Below, piece by piece: positions 53,701 to 61,444 of a DNA stretch of 64,000 bases. Source of the DNA: Bacteroidota bacterium (GTDB taxonomy: Bacteria > Bacteroidota > Bacteroidia > Cytophagales > Cyclobacteriaceae). The first letter of the stretch is position 1. Each line of letters starts with the position of its first letter. The notes beneath the pieces were generated by a model, which was not told where the DNA came from, did not search any database, and was given only the letters and a program-made list of their open reading frames with translations. The stretch covers positions 1 to 64,000 of the forward strand of contig JAEWLI010000117.1 of NCBI GenBank assembly GCA_023393375.1, read 5' to 3'. A program made the translations under genes and the position numbers.

Positions 53701-54056
53701 TGATTATCGATGATGATGTACGTAACTTGTTTGCACTGACCACATCATTTGAAAAATATGAATTGAACGTGATTACTGCTGAAAGTGGCAGAGAAGCCAT
53801 AAACATCATAAATGAAACCCCGCTGATAGATATAGTATTAATGGATATCATGATGCCCGAAATGGATGGGTATGAAACTATGGAACGTATTAGACGGGAA
53901 AGTAAAAACAGCACACTGCCAATAATTGCAGTTACTGCCAAGGCTATGAAAGGTGATAGGCAAAAATGTATTGAAGCTGGTGCATCAGATTATATTACAA
54001 AACCGGTTAAACTGGATCAACTACTTTCTTTAATGAGAATCTGGCTTTATAAATAA
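47793..54056 (+). CDS. soluble poly-HAMP hybrid histidine kinase with three receivers
   Basis: A 2087-residue cytosolic kinase; no membrane helix is seen. After a divergent N-terminal HAMP-like stretch (residues 1-168), eleven 92-residue units (169-1180) each hold two HAMP modules, in the form GDLSQKITVDAKGEL, NTINTMVDQLNSF, EVTRVAREVGTEGKLGGQA and WKDLTDSVNQMA. The unit matches fungal group III osmosensing kinases (Nik1/Os-1). A GAF-like domain (about 1190-1340), a coiled coil (1343-1406), HisKA with His1416 (NMSHELRTPLNSL) and an ATPase domain (1520-1643) follow. Three receivers end the chain, with aspartates 1750, 1872 and 2018. The middle receiver lacks the usual proline after its lysine. 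The gene leads a three-gene operon. Confidence 0.93.
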   Translation: MEPSVLNESSPGTHTLDAVELLQVLTEFKKGNLSVRMPIDKEGVTGKIYDTLNEIIEMNSSMLSEFNKASEVIGKQGNLNHRLEKSKTDGDWSKGVESLNTLISDLVHPTIEIAQVISSVAKGDLSREMNLEIGNYPLQGEFLRIGTEVNSMVKQLNLFSREVTRVAKEVGSDGKLGGQAKVKGVAGVWKDLTDSVNNMAGNLTDQVSNITEVTTAIAKGDLSKKITVDVEGEMLELKNTINTMVDQLNSFASEVTRVALEVGTEGQLGGQAKVKGVGGVWKELTDSVNQMAGNLTSQVRNIAAVTTAVAKGDLSQKITVDAKGELVELKNTINTMVDQLNSFSSEVTRVAREVGSEGQLAGQANVPGVDGTWKDLTDSVNRMASNLTGQVRNIAGVTTAVARGDLSQKITVDAKGELLELKNTINTMVDQLNSFASEVTRVAVEVGTEGKLGGQAKVKGVGGVWKDLTDSVNNMAGNLTAQVRNIAGVTTSVANGDLSKKITVDVKGEMLELKNTINTMVDQLNSFASEVTRVALEVGTEGQLGGQAKVKGVGGTWKDLTDSVNQMAGNLTAQVRNIAAVTTAVAKGDLSQKITVDAKGELLELKNTINTMVDQLNSFSSEVTRVAREVGSEGQLGGQATVKGVGGVWKDLTDNVNQLAGNLTVQLRDVSKVATAIANGDLTQKITVNVKGEILQIKDVINRMVDQLNSFGSEVTRVAREVGSEGQLGGQADVPGVGGTWKDLTDSVNKMADNLTSQVRNIAEVTKAVAQGDLSRKITVEAKGELLELKNTINTMVDQLNSFASEVTRVAREVGTDGKLGGQASVPGVAGVWKDLTDSVNHMADNLTAQLRNIANVAIAVADGDLSKKITVDVRGEILQLKETINTMVDQLRAFASEVTRVAREVGTDGKLGGQAFVPGVSGIWKDLTDSVNQMSNNLTAQVRNIAEVTKAVASGDLSKTVVIDVKGEMMDLKHTINTMVDQLNSFASEVTRVAREVGTEGKLGGQATVRGVGGVWKDLTDSVNQMGSNLTGQVRGIAKIVTSVAKGNLKQKLSIIAAGEMAQLTETINEMIDTLAVFADQVTTVAREVGVEGRLGGQASVPGASGTWKDLTENVNQLAANLTTQVRSISEVASAVTKGDLTGTIRVDAKGELEALKDTINQMIANLRETTLRNQEQGWLKSNLAKFTQMLQGQRDLNTVSNKILSELAQVVTAHFGAFYILRSDDDQQRMRLKLLAAYAYSGKIMAVKEFAMGESLLGQVALEKEKILLTNVPSEYIKISSGLGAASPLNVIIMPVLFETKVKAVIELASFEEFSQTHIHFLEQLTESIGIVLNTIETNTRTEELLTQSQSLADELRRTNEELQDKALLLVKQKEQVEGKNQEVEEARKSLEEKAEQLTLTSKYKSEFLANMSHELRTPLNSLLILAQQLYENSDGNLSEKQVKFARTIFSCGEDLIQLINDILDLSKIESGVITAEILSVRFSEIKSLVDATFRPISEAKQLKFSIELSKDLPEAIETDPQRLNQILKNLLSNAFKFTERGEVKLIISKPHSTSPRTSWINKKDDIIAFTIKDTGIGISKEKQMIVFEAFQQAEGSTSRKYGGTGLGLSISRGLAELLGGVIDLESEPGKGSSFTLYHPLKAGETPLHSPNAISERTEKSIPASFTKAFEKDKQEKDIIHKEVEIIDDRPNITAKDKVVLVVDDDLTFCKIMVDKAHEFDLKVAAATNYHEVFEFAMTYQPIAITLDIKLPDTNGWKVLELLKSDLKLMHIPVYLISGEDNRSLAFRRGARSFLLKPLKNQDLSELFLDIKEYAGKEEKELLIIEDNELDASNIAEFLNDGNIKSTVVKNGKKAIATLKKQKFDAIILDYMLPDVTGLEMLKIIKREHNGTTPVILYSAKEFSGKELNSIKPFTTHVITKDQHSLNSLLEAAVCKLHIPFVKLPVNKQNIIGNIRKHDDLLKGKHVLIIDDDVRNLFALTTSFEKYELNVITAESGREAINIINETPLIDIVLMDIMMPEMDGYETMERIRRESKNSTLPIIAVTAKAMKGDRQKCIEAGASDYITKPVKLDQLLSLMRIWLYK
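48297..51332 (+). repeat. eleven in-frame tandem repeats of 276 bases (poly-HAMP)
   Basis: Units begin at 48297 and every 276 bases after. They are close in DNA and protein, differing mostly at silent or conservative sites. Units 1 and 2 resemble units 4 and 5 in order, suggesting a past duplication of three units (828 bases). Units 10 and 11 are the most diverged. Confidence 0.92.
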
Positions 54057-54067
54057 ATATAGTCGAT

Positions 54068-55324
54068 ATGAGTAGTGTAGAAAATAATCTTACTTTGGAG
54101 GTAAAGCCTCCTGAAATACATATGGAAAATTCCAATATAAAAATTTTGTTGGTAGACGACCGGGAAGATAATCTCTTTTCTATCGAAGCTATTTTACAAC
54201 CTGACGGATATCAATTGTATAAAGCAACATCAGGAAAGCAAGCATTAAAAATTCTATTAAAAGAGCAGGATTTTTCACTGATTCTAATGGATGTACAGAT
54301 GCCTGATATCAATGGTTTTGAGGCTGCATCAATGATCTACGAAAGGGACAAATTAAAAAGTATACCTATCATTTTTATTACCGCTTTCGAATATGGCGAT
54401 GAAAATGTATATAAAGGATACCAAATGGGTGCAGTTGATTACATTTATAAACCTATCAATAAGGACCTGCTAAGAGCTAAAATTTCTGTATTTATTGACC
54501 TTTATAAAAAAAACAATCAACTGAAACTTCAGGAACAGAAATTGTTGAAAATAAACAATGAATTGGAACATCGGGTTAAGGACAGAACCGATGAGCTGGT
54601 GAAAAAGAATGAAGAACTTGAAGTAAAAAATGTTGAACTTGAAAGGATTAACAATGACCTTGACAGCTTCATTTACTCAGCATCACACGATCTGAAAGCT
54701 CCTATTGCCAATCTTGAGGGATTAACTTCTATTTTGAGAAAAAGATTGACAGATAAATTATCTGATGAGGATAAAAAATTATTCGACCTCGTTAAGCTTT
54801 CTATTAATAAGTTCAATGTTACCATAAAGGATCTGACAGAAATTGCTATCATTCAAAAAGATGCCAGTGATCAAAAAGAGTTGATCTCGTTTCAGGAGAT
54901 ATTTGATGATATAAAAATAGATACTCAAAAGTTAATTAAAGACAGTGAGGCAACCATTCATGAATATTATGATGTACCCGAATTATGGTTTGCCAGAAAA
55001 AATATCAGAAGTATTTGTTATAATTTATTTTCGAATGCCATAAAATACCGAGATCCTAAGAAAAATCTGATTGTAAATATTCAAACCTACAAAAACTCTG
55101 GACATATAGTGCTTTCTATTTCTGACAATGGTTTGGGAATCGGGGCTGAATACAAGGAAAAAATGTTTTCCATGTTCAAAAGATTTCATAATCATGTTGA
55201 GGGTTCGGGTGTTGGTTTATACATCGTAAAAAAGATTATTGATAATCACGGTGGAAAAATTGAAGTGGAAAGCGAAAAAGGAAAGGGTACTACATTTAAA
55301 ATTTACTTTAAACCAGTAAATTAA
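54068..55324 (+). CDS. receiver-histidine kinase protein
   Basis: A 418-residue cytosolic protein. Residues 19-140 are a receiver domain (KILLVDDREDNLFSIEAIL; phospho-acceptor Asp75 in LILMDVQMPD). A coiled coil follows (about 145-200; ELEHRVKDRTDELVKKNEEL). The kinase part has His207 in HDLKAPIANLEGL, N box NLFSNAIKYRD, and G boxes DNGLGIG and GSGVGLYIVKK. A receiver placed before a kinase suggests it is driven by another kinase, most simply the preceding hybrid kinase, 11 bases upstream. ATG 54122 is an alternative start. Confidence 0.92.
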   Translation: MSSVENNLTLEVKPPEIHMENSNIKILLVDDREDNLFSIEAILQPDGYQLYKATSGKQALKILLKEQDFSLILMDVQMPDINGFEAASMIYERDKLKSIPIIFITAFEYGDENVYKGYQMGAVDYIYKPINKDLLRAKISVFIDLYKKNNQLKLQEQKLLKINNELEHRVKDRTDELVKKNEELEVKNVELERINNDLDSFIYSASHDLKAPIANLEGLTSILRKRLTDKLSDEDKKLFDLVKLSINKFNVTIKDLTEIAIIQKDASDQKELISFQEIFDDIKIDTQKLIKDSEATIHEYYDVPELWFARKNIRSICYNLFSNAIKYRDPKKNLIVNIQTYKNSGHIVLSISDNGLGIGAEYKEKMFSMFKRFHNHVEGSGVGLYIVKKIIDNHGGKIEVESEKGKGTTFKIYFKPVN

Positions 55325-55384
55325 ACACGTTGAATTGAGGTGGATTAACACTTCATAAAATATTTTTAACCAAAATATTCCATA

Positions 55385-55810
55385 ATGTCACTACAGATAA
55401 AGTTCAGGAAAATAATGCTTGTTGACGACGATTATATCAACAATTTTTTGAATGAAGAGATCCTTCGTGAAATGAAATTTTCGGATGATATTATTGTTCA
55501 TACCAGTGGGGATGATGCCTGGCAATGGCTTTGCCAACACGAAAATCTATCTGATAGGCCCGTAGATATCATCTTTTTGGATATCAATATGCCGGGAATG
55601 GATGGATTTGAATTCATATCCTGCCTGCATGCTTCGGATAAGCTTAAAGAGATTCCAATTGTCCTTTTAACAACTTCCGAAAACATCAGGGACAAGGATA
55701 AAGCACAGCTGCTTGATGTTCAGGGATATTTGAACAAGCCGCTTAGCAAAGAGAAAGTGTTACAATGTTTTAGTTCGTGGCCGGTTAATTCTGAAAAAAA
55801 GAATGCATGA
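55385..55810 (+). CDS. single-domain response regulator
   Basis: A 141-residue stand-alone receiver of the Rcp1/phytochrome-associated kind. It shows MLVDDDYINNFLNEE, the phospho-acceptor Asp66 in IIFLDINMPGMDGFEF, the switch residue in VLLTTSENIRD and the lysine in GYLNKPLSKEK. There is no output domain, so it acts by binding partners or as a phosphate shuttle. It lies 60 bases after the receiver-kinase and probably closes the operon. Confidence 0.92.
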   Translation: MSLQIKFRKIMLVDDDYINNFLNEEILREMKFSDDIIVHTSGDDAWQWLCQHENLSDRPVDIIFLDINMPGMDGFEFISCLHASDKLKEIPIVLLTTSENIRDKDKAQLLDVQGYLNKPLSKEKVLQCFSSWPVNSEKKNA

Positions 55811-55834
55811 TCATTCCCTTAATTTTTTGCCATT

Positions 55835-57229
55835 TTAATGGATAAGAATATTCCCTTTACGGATTTTGTCTTGGTCATTTAATTTGATGTAGTCCATAGA
55901 ACGGGAAATTCTCGCTCGCCCAACAGTTTCACCAGTAATCAGTTCAATAGCTTTTGCCACCATAGGATCATCCGAAGAACCTAATGGTTTAGCTATCAAC
56001 AAATCATCAAAAATCGCATGATCAGGTGCCAAACCATCTATAAAATCAGTAAATCCTTCAGCATTTTGATACTTTAAAACCACTGGAACGATTGCATAAT
56101 TGTGAGCAGGTGGATCATTTTCATCGGTGATTACCATCGATCCATAAAATTTGCCAACAGTTTTTTCTCCTATCGTCACCACGTCCATATACGGATCCAA
56201 CCCCTTAATTAGTAGTTCACTAGCCGAAGCTGTTCCAGGACCTGTGAGGAATATTACCCTTTCCAAGCCCATATTTACATTATTCTGATTAAACCTAATG
56301 AAAAGGTTTTCAGAATTTTGGCCTTCATTTTCAAGGAAAAAATTTTGTAAAATCTCATTATAATCAAAACGAACAAAAACTGCATGATGCTCTACTGCCG
56401 TTTTTGGTGCGATGGCACTGGCGAGATACCTGGCTGCGTATACTTCACCGCCAGCATTATAGCGCAGATCAATAATCAATTCGGAAACACCTTGCTGTTT
56501 CATTTCATTCAATGCACTCCCCAATTCATCCAGCCATCGGTCATTTGTACCTGAAAGAAATTCGGCATATGCCAAATACCCAATTTTAGTGTTTCCTGCT
56601 GTCTTTGTTTCCCAATGGAGCACTGGATTCATTTGTAAGGCCATTGCAGAAAGGGAAAGTTTTTGACTGGTCATACTGATACTGCCGTTCTCATATTTCC
56701 CTAAAGTCACCGAATAAGCGTCCTGATTGTATAAATCCAAATAGTTGTCCATCGTCAGTTCCGTGTCGTTGATGGCCAAAATGATATCTCCTCTCTTTAA
56801 ACCTGCTTCTGACGCAGCAGAATTTTTATAAACATATTCTACCATTATAAAAACGCCATTGGTATTACTGAACCTGCCAAATGAAGGGGAATATCCCAAA
56901 TCTGCAATTATCCCGTCAGTTTCATCAAGCAGCTTTTCCGCATCATCGGTAATCCAGGAAAATTCATCATCGGCATGCAATAATTCGTAAAAATATACTT
57001 CCGGATCTGTGATTTTTTGAGCGTCAATGTCGGGCATCCACGAGTTCCAATAATAATAAATGTCCATTTCCTCTTGAATCCACCCAATAATACCTGAACC
57101 TTTAGCATCTGAAGGATGGTCAGTAGTATTTGGTTGGATCTCTGGTTCTTGGCAAGAATTGAGAGCTACCGTGAAAAGCAATAGCAGAAAAAGTTGTGTG
57201 CCTAATGTTTGTTTGAAAATTTTTGTCAT
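55835..57229 (-). CDS. S41 family peptidase lipoprotein
   Basis: A 464-residue lipoprotein (lipid cysteine in FTVALNSCQEPE) related to C-terminal processing peptidases. A short N-terminal helical domain (WIQEEMDIYYYWNSWMPD) is typical of the Bacteroidota group. A PDZ domain spans about residues 120-200 (SEAGLKRGDIILAINDTEL). The catalytic domain has the predicted nucleophile in GPGTASASELLIKGL and the lysine in GEKTVGKFYGS. IIDLRYNAGGEVY is also conserved. It probably cuts proteins in the periplasm or at the surface; targets are unknown. Convergent with the response regulator gene. Confidence 0.9.
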   Translation of the reverse strand: MTKIFKQTLGTQLFLLLLFTVALNSCQEPEIQPNTTDHPSDAKGSGIIGWIQEEMDIYYYWNSWMPDIDAQKITDPEVYFYELLHADDEFSWITDDAEKLLDETDGIIADLGYSPSFGRFSNTNGVFIMVEYVYKNSAASEAGLKRGDIILAINDTELTMDNYLDLYNQDAYSVTLGKYENGSISMTSQKLSLSAMALQMNPVLHWETKTAGNTKIGYLAYAEFLSGTNDRWLDELGSALNEMKQQGVSELIIDLRYNAGGEVYAARYLASAIAPKTAVEHHAVFVRFDYNEILQNFFLENEGQNSENLFIRFNQNNVNMGLERVIFLTGPGTASASELLIKGLDPYMDVVTIGEKTVGKFYGSMVITDENDPPAHNYAIVPVVLKYQNAEGFTDFIDGLAPDHAIFDDLLIAKPLGSSDDPMVAKAIELITGETVGRARISRSMDYIKLNDQDKIRKGNILIH

Positions 57230-57484
57230 TTAATTTAGAATATCCCGTATAAAACGGAAATCATTGAAAAGTATTATAAATTTCAGATAATGCGAAACAG
57301 CAATTGGTTTAGATTTATTTACGACTCAATCGGTTTTCTGTCCAGTTAAAGCATTTTCTATTTTAAATCTATCAGTTCGTTAGCCTCCTTAATCCATTAC
57401 CGGTCAGCATTTTTAATAGATCGCTAAATTTATGCCAAATCGCTAATGTAATTTAACTGTTGGTGTATTTAGGTCCATTCTTTC

Positions 57485-59002
57485 TTATTCTTTATGTTCC
57501 TCATTTTTTATAAATTCTTTAATAGCCTTTTCTTCACCTATTTTCGATAAATCCTTGGTTGCTGGCCCCATCAGCACTTTCCCATCAGCAGCAAAATGGC
57601 TTCCATGACAACCACATTCCCATATTTTTTCCATATGATTCCAATTAACCACACATTTCATATGGGTACAAATGGCAGAACAAACTGTAAGGCGACCGTC
57701 AGGATTTTTGTATACAGCATAATTGTCCCCATCTTTTCTGATTACAACCCCTGTATCTGGTGTCAGCTCTTTTAAATCGTCGGAGGTAAAACGGCCGGCA
57801 ATCAATTGTTTGGCAACATCAATGTTATGTTCAATGAAGCTGCCAGCAGAAGCGACGGGTTTAAATCGTCGGGCATCAAAGGCCTTTTCCCATTTGTTTT
57901 CTTTCCCCAAAATCATATCCGAAACCAAAATCCCAGCAATAGTTCCATATACCAATCCATCTCCGGAATATCCCGTAGCCATATATGCTGTCCCAAGTGG
58001 ACTTTTCCCAATATAAGGCAATCCATCGGCAGGTTCGAAATACTGATGCGACCACCGATGAGTAATTTCCTTCACATGATACCTTCTTTGTAAATAGATT
58101 TCCAGGTCTTTGTAATAATCTTTTTCGGGATCACTATGGCCGGTTTTATGATCAGCACCACCTACCACTAACCATTTATCTCCATTCTCTTCATAAATTC
58201 GGGTATAATGATAAGGATCAAATGTATCCCAATACAAGGCATCCTGCGGGTAATTATCTACTTTGGCAGTGATAATAAAACTTCTGTAGGGAGTTGAAGT
58301 GGTTTGATGAAGGTTAATGAATAATGGTATATGGGTTGCAAAAAACACCTCTTTTGCTTTTACTGAACCATGGGCTGTTGTCAAAGTGACAGTGTCTTTG
58401 TCGAAATCTATTACCCTGCTGTTCTCATATATAATACCACCCAGCAATGAAACCTCTTTTGCCAATCCCTCAATGTACTTGATAGCGTTAAATGCACCCT
58501 GATTGGTATACTTGATTGCCAGACGAACGGGGAATGGCAGTGGTACATCCTGTATTTTGGTAACGGGCAAACCTGCGCGTAAAGATGCTTCGTATTCTTT
58601 TTCGATTAGCTCCACCTGATCTTCAGATTCTGTATACAAATATCCGTCGATCCGCTTAAAATCAGCATCTAAAGATCTGGAATTTTGTTCTATATAATCA
58701 ATAGCATCAGTTCGCGCTGAAGCTACAAGTTGGGCGATTTCCTCGCTGAAATTCTTTTCAATCTTATGATATGAAAAATCAATCTGTGTATTTAAATGAT
58801 TGCTGGAAGATCCTGTTGTGCCAAAAGCAAGTCGTTCTGCCTCCAATATCACTACTTTTTTACCAGCCCTGCACAATTGTAATGCAGCTGTTATACCGGT
58901 AATCCCACCACCTACAATGCAAATTTCTGTTTCAATTGTTTGACTTAATCCTGGATATGTTTTAGTGTCATCAGATGTTCTTTGCCATATGTTCTTTCTC
59001 AT
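57485..59002 (-). CDS. FAD-dependent oxidoreductase with C-terminal Rieske domain
   Basis: A 505-residue cytosolic protein. Residues 25-370 are a DAO/GlpD-like FAD domain with ICIVGGGITGITAALQL at the N-terminus and YSGDGLVYGTIAGI near its end. A Rieske [2Fe-2S] domain (about 420-500) follows, with ligands in CTHMKC and CGCHGSHF (C-x-H and C-x2-H). It resembles DadA-like oxidases fused to Rieske centres found in many bacteria. The substrate is unknown, likely an amine or amino acid. It stands alone. Confidence 0.87.
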   Translation of the reverse strand: MRKNIWQRTSDDTKTYPGLSQTIETEICIVGGGITGITAALQLCRAGKKVVILEAERLAFGTTGSSSNHLNTQIDFSYHKIEKNFSEEIAQLVASARTDAIDYIEQNSRSLDADFKRIDGYLYTESEDQVELIEKEYEASLRAGLPVTKIQDVPLPFPVRLAIKYTNQGAFNAIKYIEGLAKEVSLLGGIIYENSRVIDFDKDTVTLTTAHGSVKAKEVFFATHIPLFINLHQTTSTPYRSFIITAKVDNYPQDALYWDTFDPYHYTRIYEENGDKWLVVGGADHKTGHSDPEKDYYKDLEIYLQRRYHVKEITHRWSHQYFEPADGLPYIGKSPLGTAYMATGYSGDGLVYGTIAGILVSDMILGKENKWEKAFDARRFKPVASAGSFIEHNIDVAKQLIAGRFTSDDLKELTPDTGVVIRKDGDNYAVYKNPDGRLTVCSAICTHMKCVVNWNHMEKIWECGCHGSHFAADGKVLMGPATKDLSKIGEEKAIKEFIKNEEHKE

Positions 59003-59496
59003 AATGAAGTTATGTTTTAGTCCACTTATGGATAATAAGAATAAAATTTCTATCTATACAAGATGGAAAGCTGCAAAATTGTTAGGAGTTTTATCTGGAC
59101 TTTTTATCTGATTATCTTACTGATTTTAATAGATGTCATTCAATTTGGCTAACATCGAAGATAATCGCACCCGGTTTAAATAATAGTTAAAATTAAATCT
59201 CAAAATTAATGAAGGCCTTATGAACAAATTAATATTTCATGAGGTAATGCGTATTTATTATTTTTAATCATATAATTAAAAAGATAAAAGAAATGAATAT
59301 AATGTGAATAATCAGGAAAATAATTGAGATTAAATTATACTAAGCATTGTATTTTTAATATGTAGTAATACTAAATATCATATTAAGTTGTTATTCTATA
59401 TACAAATACATAAAATAGTTTTAGCTTTGTAATTGAACCAGCCAAGCTTTTATAATTAATAAATAATTATACTTTTTAACTAAAATATATCTACAA
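59003..59496. other. very AT-rich intergenic region
   Basis: About 490 bases between divergent genes, among the most AT-rich in the window. The only readable signal is TAGCTTTG at 59422, a -7 box for the following small gene. No frame or RNA can be supported. Confidence 0.5.
59422..59429 (+). promoter_or_regulatory. -7 promoter box of the small gene
   Basis: TAGCTTTG fits TAnnTTTG, 67 bases before the ATG. The same eight bases precede the Ldh-family gene. Confidence 0.45.
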
Positions 59497-59790
59497 ATGA
59501 AAAATTTATTGGGTAAAATTAATGAACTAATTGAAAAAGAAGATGCTTTATATCTTCAGGATGATGAAGGAAACCTACATTCCATGAGTGATGCTATTGA
59601 AAAAGGTATCAAAGGAACACCTGTAAAAAGAAGCGGAAAAGATGAGCTTTATGATTTATTATTTGGTAAAAAAGAACGTATAGGTGAGCGTGAATTAAAG
59701 ACAATCGATCAAACCACCAGTAAACTTAAAGAATATATCATCAACAGTTTGTCACCTGCCACTAAAGCAAGATTGACAAAATCAAAATAA
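59497..59790 (+). CDS. small hypothetical protein
   Basis: A 97-residue soluble, highly charged protein. It opens MKNLLGKINELIEKEDALYL, has a short acidic stretch (QDDEGNLHSM) and ends basic (LSPATKARLTKSK). Helical throughout by pattern. No family, metal site or membrane segment is recognised. It has its own promoter box, a strong terminator 10 bases after the stop, and a long AT-rich lead, so it is a genuine single-gene unit. It sits just before the cyclic-nucleotide kinase on the same strand, but the terminator separates them. Confidence 0.7.
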   Translation: MKNLLGKINELIEKEDALYLQDDEGNLHSMSDAIEKGIKGTPVKRSGKDELYDLLFGKKERIGERELKTIDQTTSKLKEYIINSLSPATKARLTKSK

Positions 59791-59800
59791 ACATTTATCA

Positions 59801-59829
59801 AATAAAGGCGGCAAATTGCCGCCTTTATT
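59801..59829 (+). terminator. strong terminator after the small gene
   Basis: AATAAAGGCGGC pairs perfectly with GCCGCCTTTATT around AAATT. It lies 10 bases after the stop. Confidence 0.9.
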
Positions 59830-59994
59830 GCTTCATCTCCTCATTGTAAGAAATCTTATCATCATTTTTCCATTTTTTAATAGTCCTGCTCGATACAATC
59901 AGCATTCTCCTAAAATAACACTTATTTTTATTACATATTAAAACCTTGATAGCCGAAAATGGTATTATAATGATCGAAATCGTTTTAATAAAAA

Positions 59995-61380
59995 ATGGAA
60001 CAGTTAATCAGTTTGCTAAAAAAAAACTCAGCATTTAAAGATGTACCCGAAACACAATTGAGGTGGTTGCTTGATAATGGAGAACTTAAGTCATTTCCAG
60101 AAGGAGCAAAAGTATTCGTCAAGGGAGATCCAATAATGTATTTAATAATTGTTGTAGAAGGGTCAATATCGGTCAAGGTAGAGCGAAATGGTAATTTCAT
60201 GGAGGTTTTTAAAGTAGAGAAAGGAGAAATATCCGGAATCCTTCCATATTCCCGTGCAAAATTGGCAACCGGATTCGGAACTACGGAAATTGAATCCCAA
60301 TTATTTCTTTTTAACAAAGATCGTTTTCCTGAAATGATCCACACACAACATGAATTGACAGAAGCTCTTGTACACGTCATGTCTGACCGGGTGAGAGAAC
60401 TAACCAAAGAGGATATGCACAAGGAAAAATTGATAGCTCTGGGGAAAATTTCAGCCGGTCTGGCACATGAACTCAATAATCCTTCTTCGGCAGTAGTAAG
60501 AGCAGCGGCAGCGTTGAAACAGCATCTTGACGCCAGTAATGACAAATTGAAAAAAGTAATTACCATTCAGCTTGAGGAAAATATAATGGATGAAATCAAT
60601 CACCTCATCACCTCGAAATTTGGACAAATAAATAGTGAGTCCATCTCATTGATGGAAAAAACGGAGATGGAAGATGAAATAGCAAACTGGTTTGAAACCC
60701 ATCAGATAGATGGAGCTTATGAATTAGCTCCGACGCTGGTAGAGTATAATATCCTGCCTATAGATCTTGAGAAAATAATTCATCTAACTGGTGATCAGAA
60801 TTTAATGCCGGTATTAAATTGGATAGAAAATCAACTGGTTACAAAAAAATTATTGGAAGAAATACATGAATCTTCAAGAAGAATTAGTGATATGGTGGTT
60901 TCAATAAAAGCTTATTCCCAAATGGATAAAGCTCCGGATAAACAACCTGCAGATATTCGTAAAGGGATTGAAAGTACTCTGATCATGATGGGTCATAAGT
61001 TAAAAAAGAAAAACATATCAGTGGAATGGGATTGGGAAAATGTACCTGACATTCCAGTTTACATAGGTGAATTAAACCAGGTATGGACGAATTTGATTGA
61101 TAATGCGATCGATGCTATGAATGAGGGGGGGAAGCTAAAAATTGTGGTTCGGAAAAATAACAATAGTTTGGAAGTGAAAATTATTGATAATGGTTCCGGC
61201 ATTCCACAGGATATGCAATCTCAAATTTTTGACCCTTTTTTTTCCACCAAAAAGTTTGGTGAAGGTACCGGATTGGGCTTGGATATTGTGCAAAGGATCA
61301 TTCAAAAACATGATGCACAGATCAAAGTAAAATCAAAGCCAGGAGAAACAGAATTTATATTATGTTTTCCCCTAACTTGA
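59995..61380 (+). CDS. cyclic-nucleotide-binding domain histidine kinase
   Basis: A 461-residue cytosolic kinase. Residues 10-125 are a CRP-like nucleotide-binding fold (KSFPEGAKVFVKGDPIMYLI, VVEGSISVKV), though the canonical RxA phosphate contact is not obvious, so the ligand is open. The kinase holds His158 in GLAHELNNPSSAVVRAA, N box NLIDNAIDAMN, and G boxes DNGSGIPQDM, FDPFFSTKKFGEGTGLGL. A long helical segment (about residues 175-300) separates the HisKA-like helix from the ATPase domain. The next gene, 64 bases on, carries a receiver and is its likely partner. Confidence 0.9.
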   Translation: MEQLISLLKKNSAFKDVPETQLRWLLDNGELKSFPEGAKVFVKGDPIMYLIIVVEGSISVKVERNGNFMEVFKVEKGEISGILPYSRAKLATGFGTTEIESQLFLFNKDRFPEMIHTQHELTEALVHVMSDRVRELTKEDMHKEKLIALGKISAGLAHELNNPSSAVVRAAAALKQHLDASNDKLKKVITIQLEENIMDEINHLITSKFGQINSESISLMEKTEMEDEIANWFETHQIDGAYELAPTLVEYNILPIDLEKIIHLTGDQNLMPVLNWIENQLVTKKLLEEIHESSRRISDMVVSIKAYSQMDKAPDKQPADIRKGIESTLIMMGHKLKKKNISVEWDWENVPDIPVYIGELNQVWTNLIDNAIDAMNEGGKLKIVVRKNNNSLEVKIIDNGSGIPQDMQSQIFDPFFSTKKFGEGTGLGLDIVQRIIQKHDAQIKVKSKPGETEFILCFPLT

Positions 61381-61444
61381 GGTTTGAGCCACACTATTTT
61401 TTAAAAGTACTAGCAGGCATCTTTTTAATCATCAAAACTGTAAT

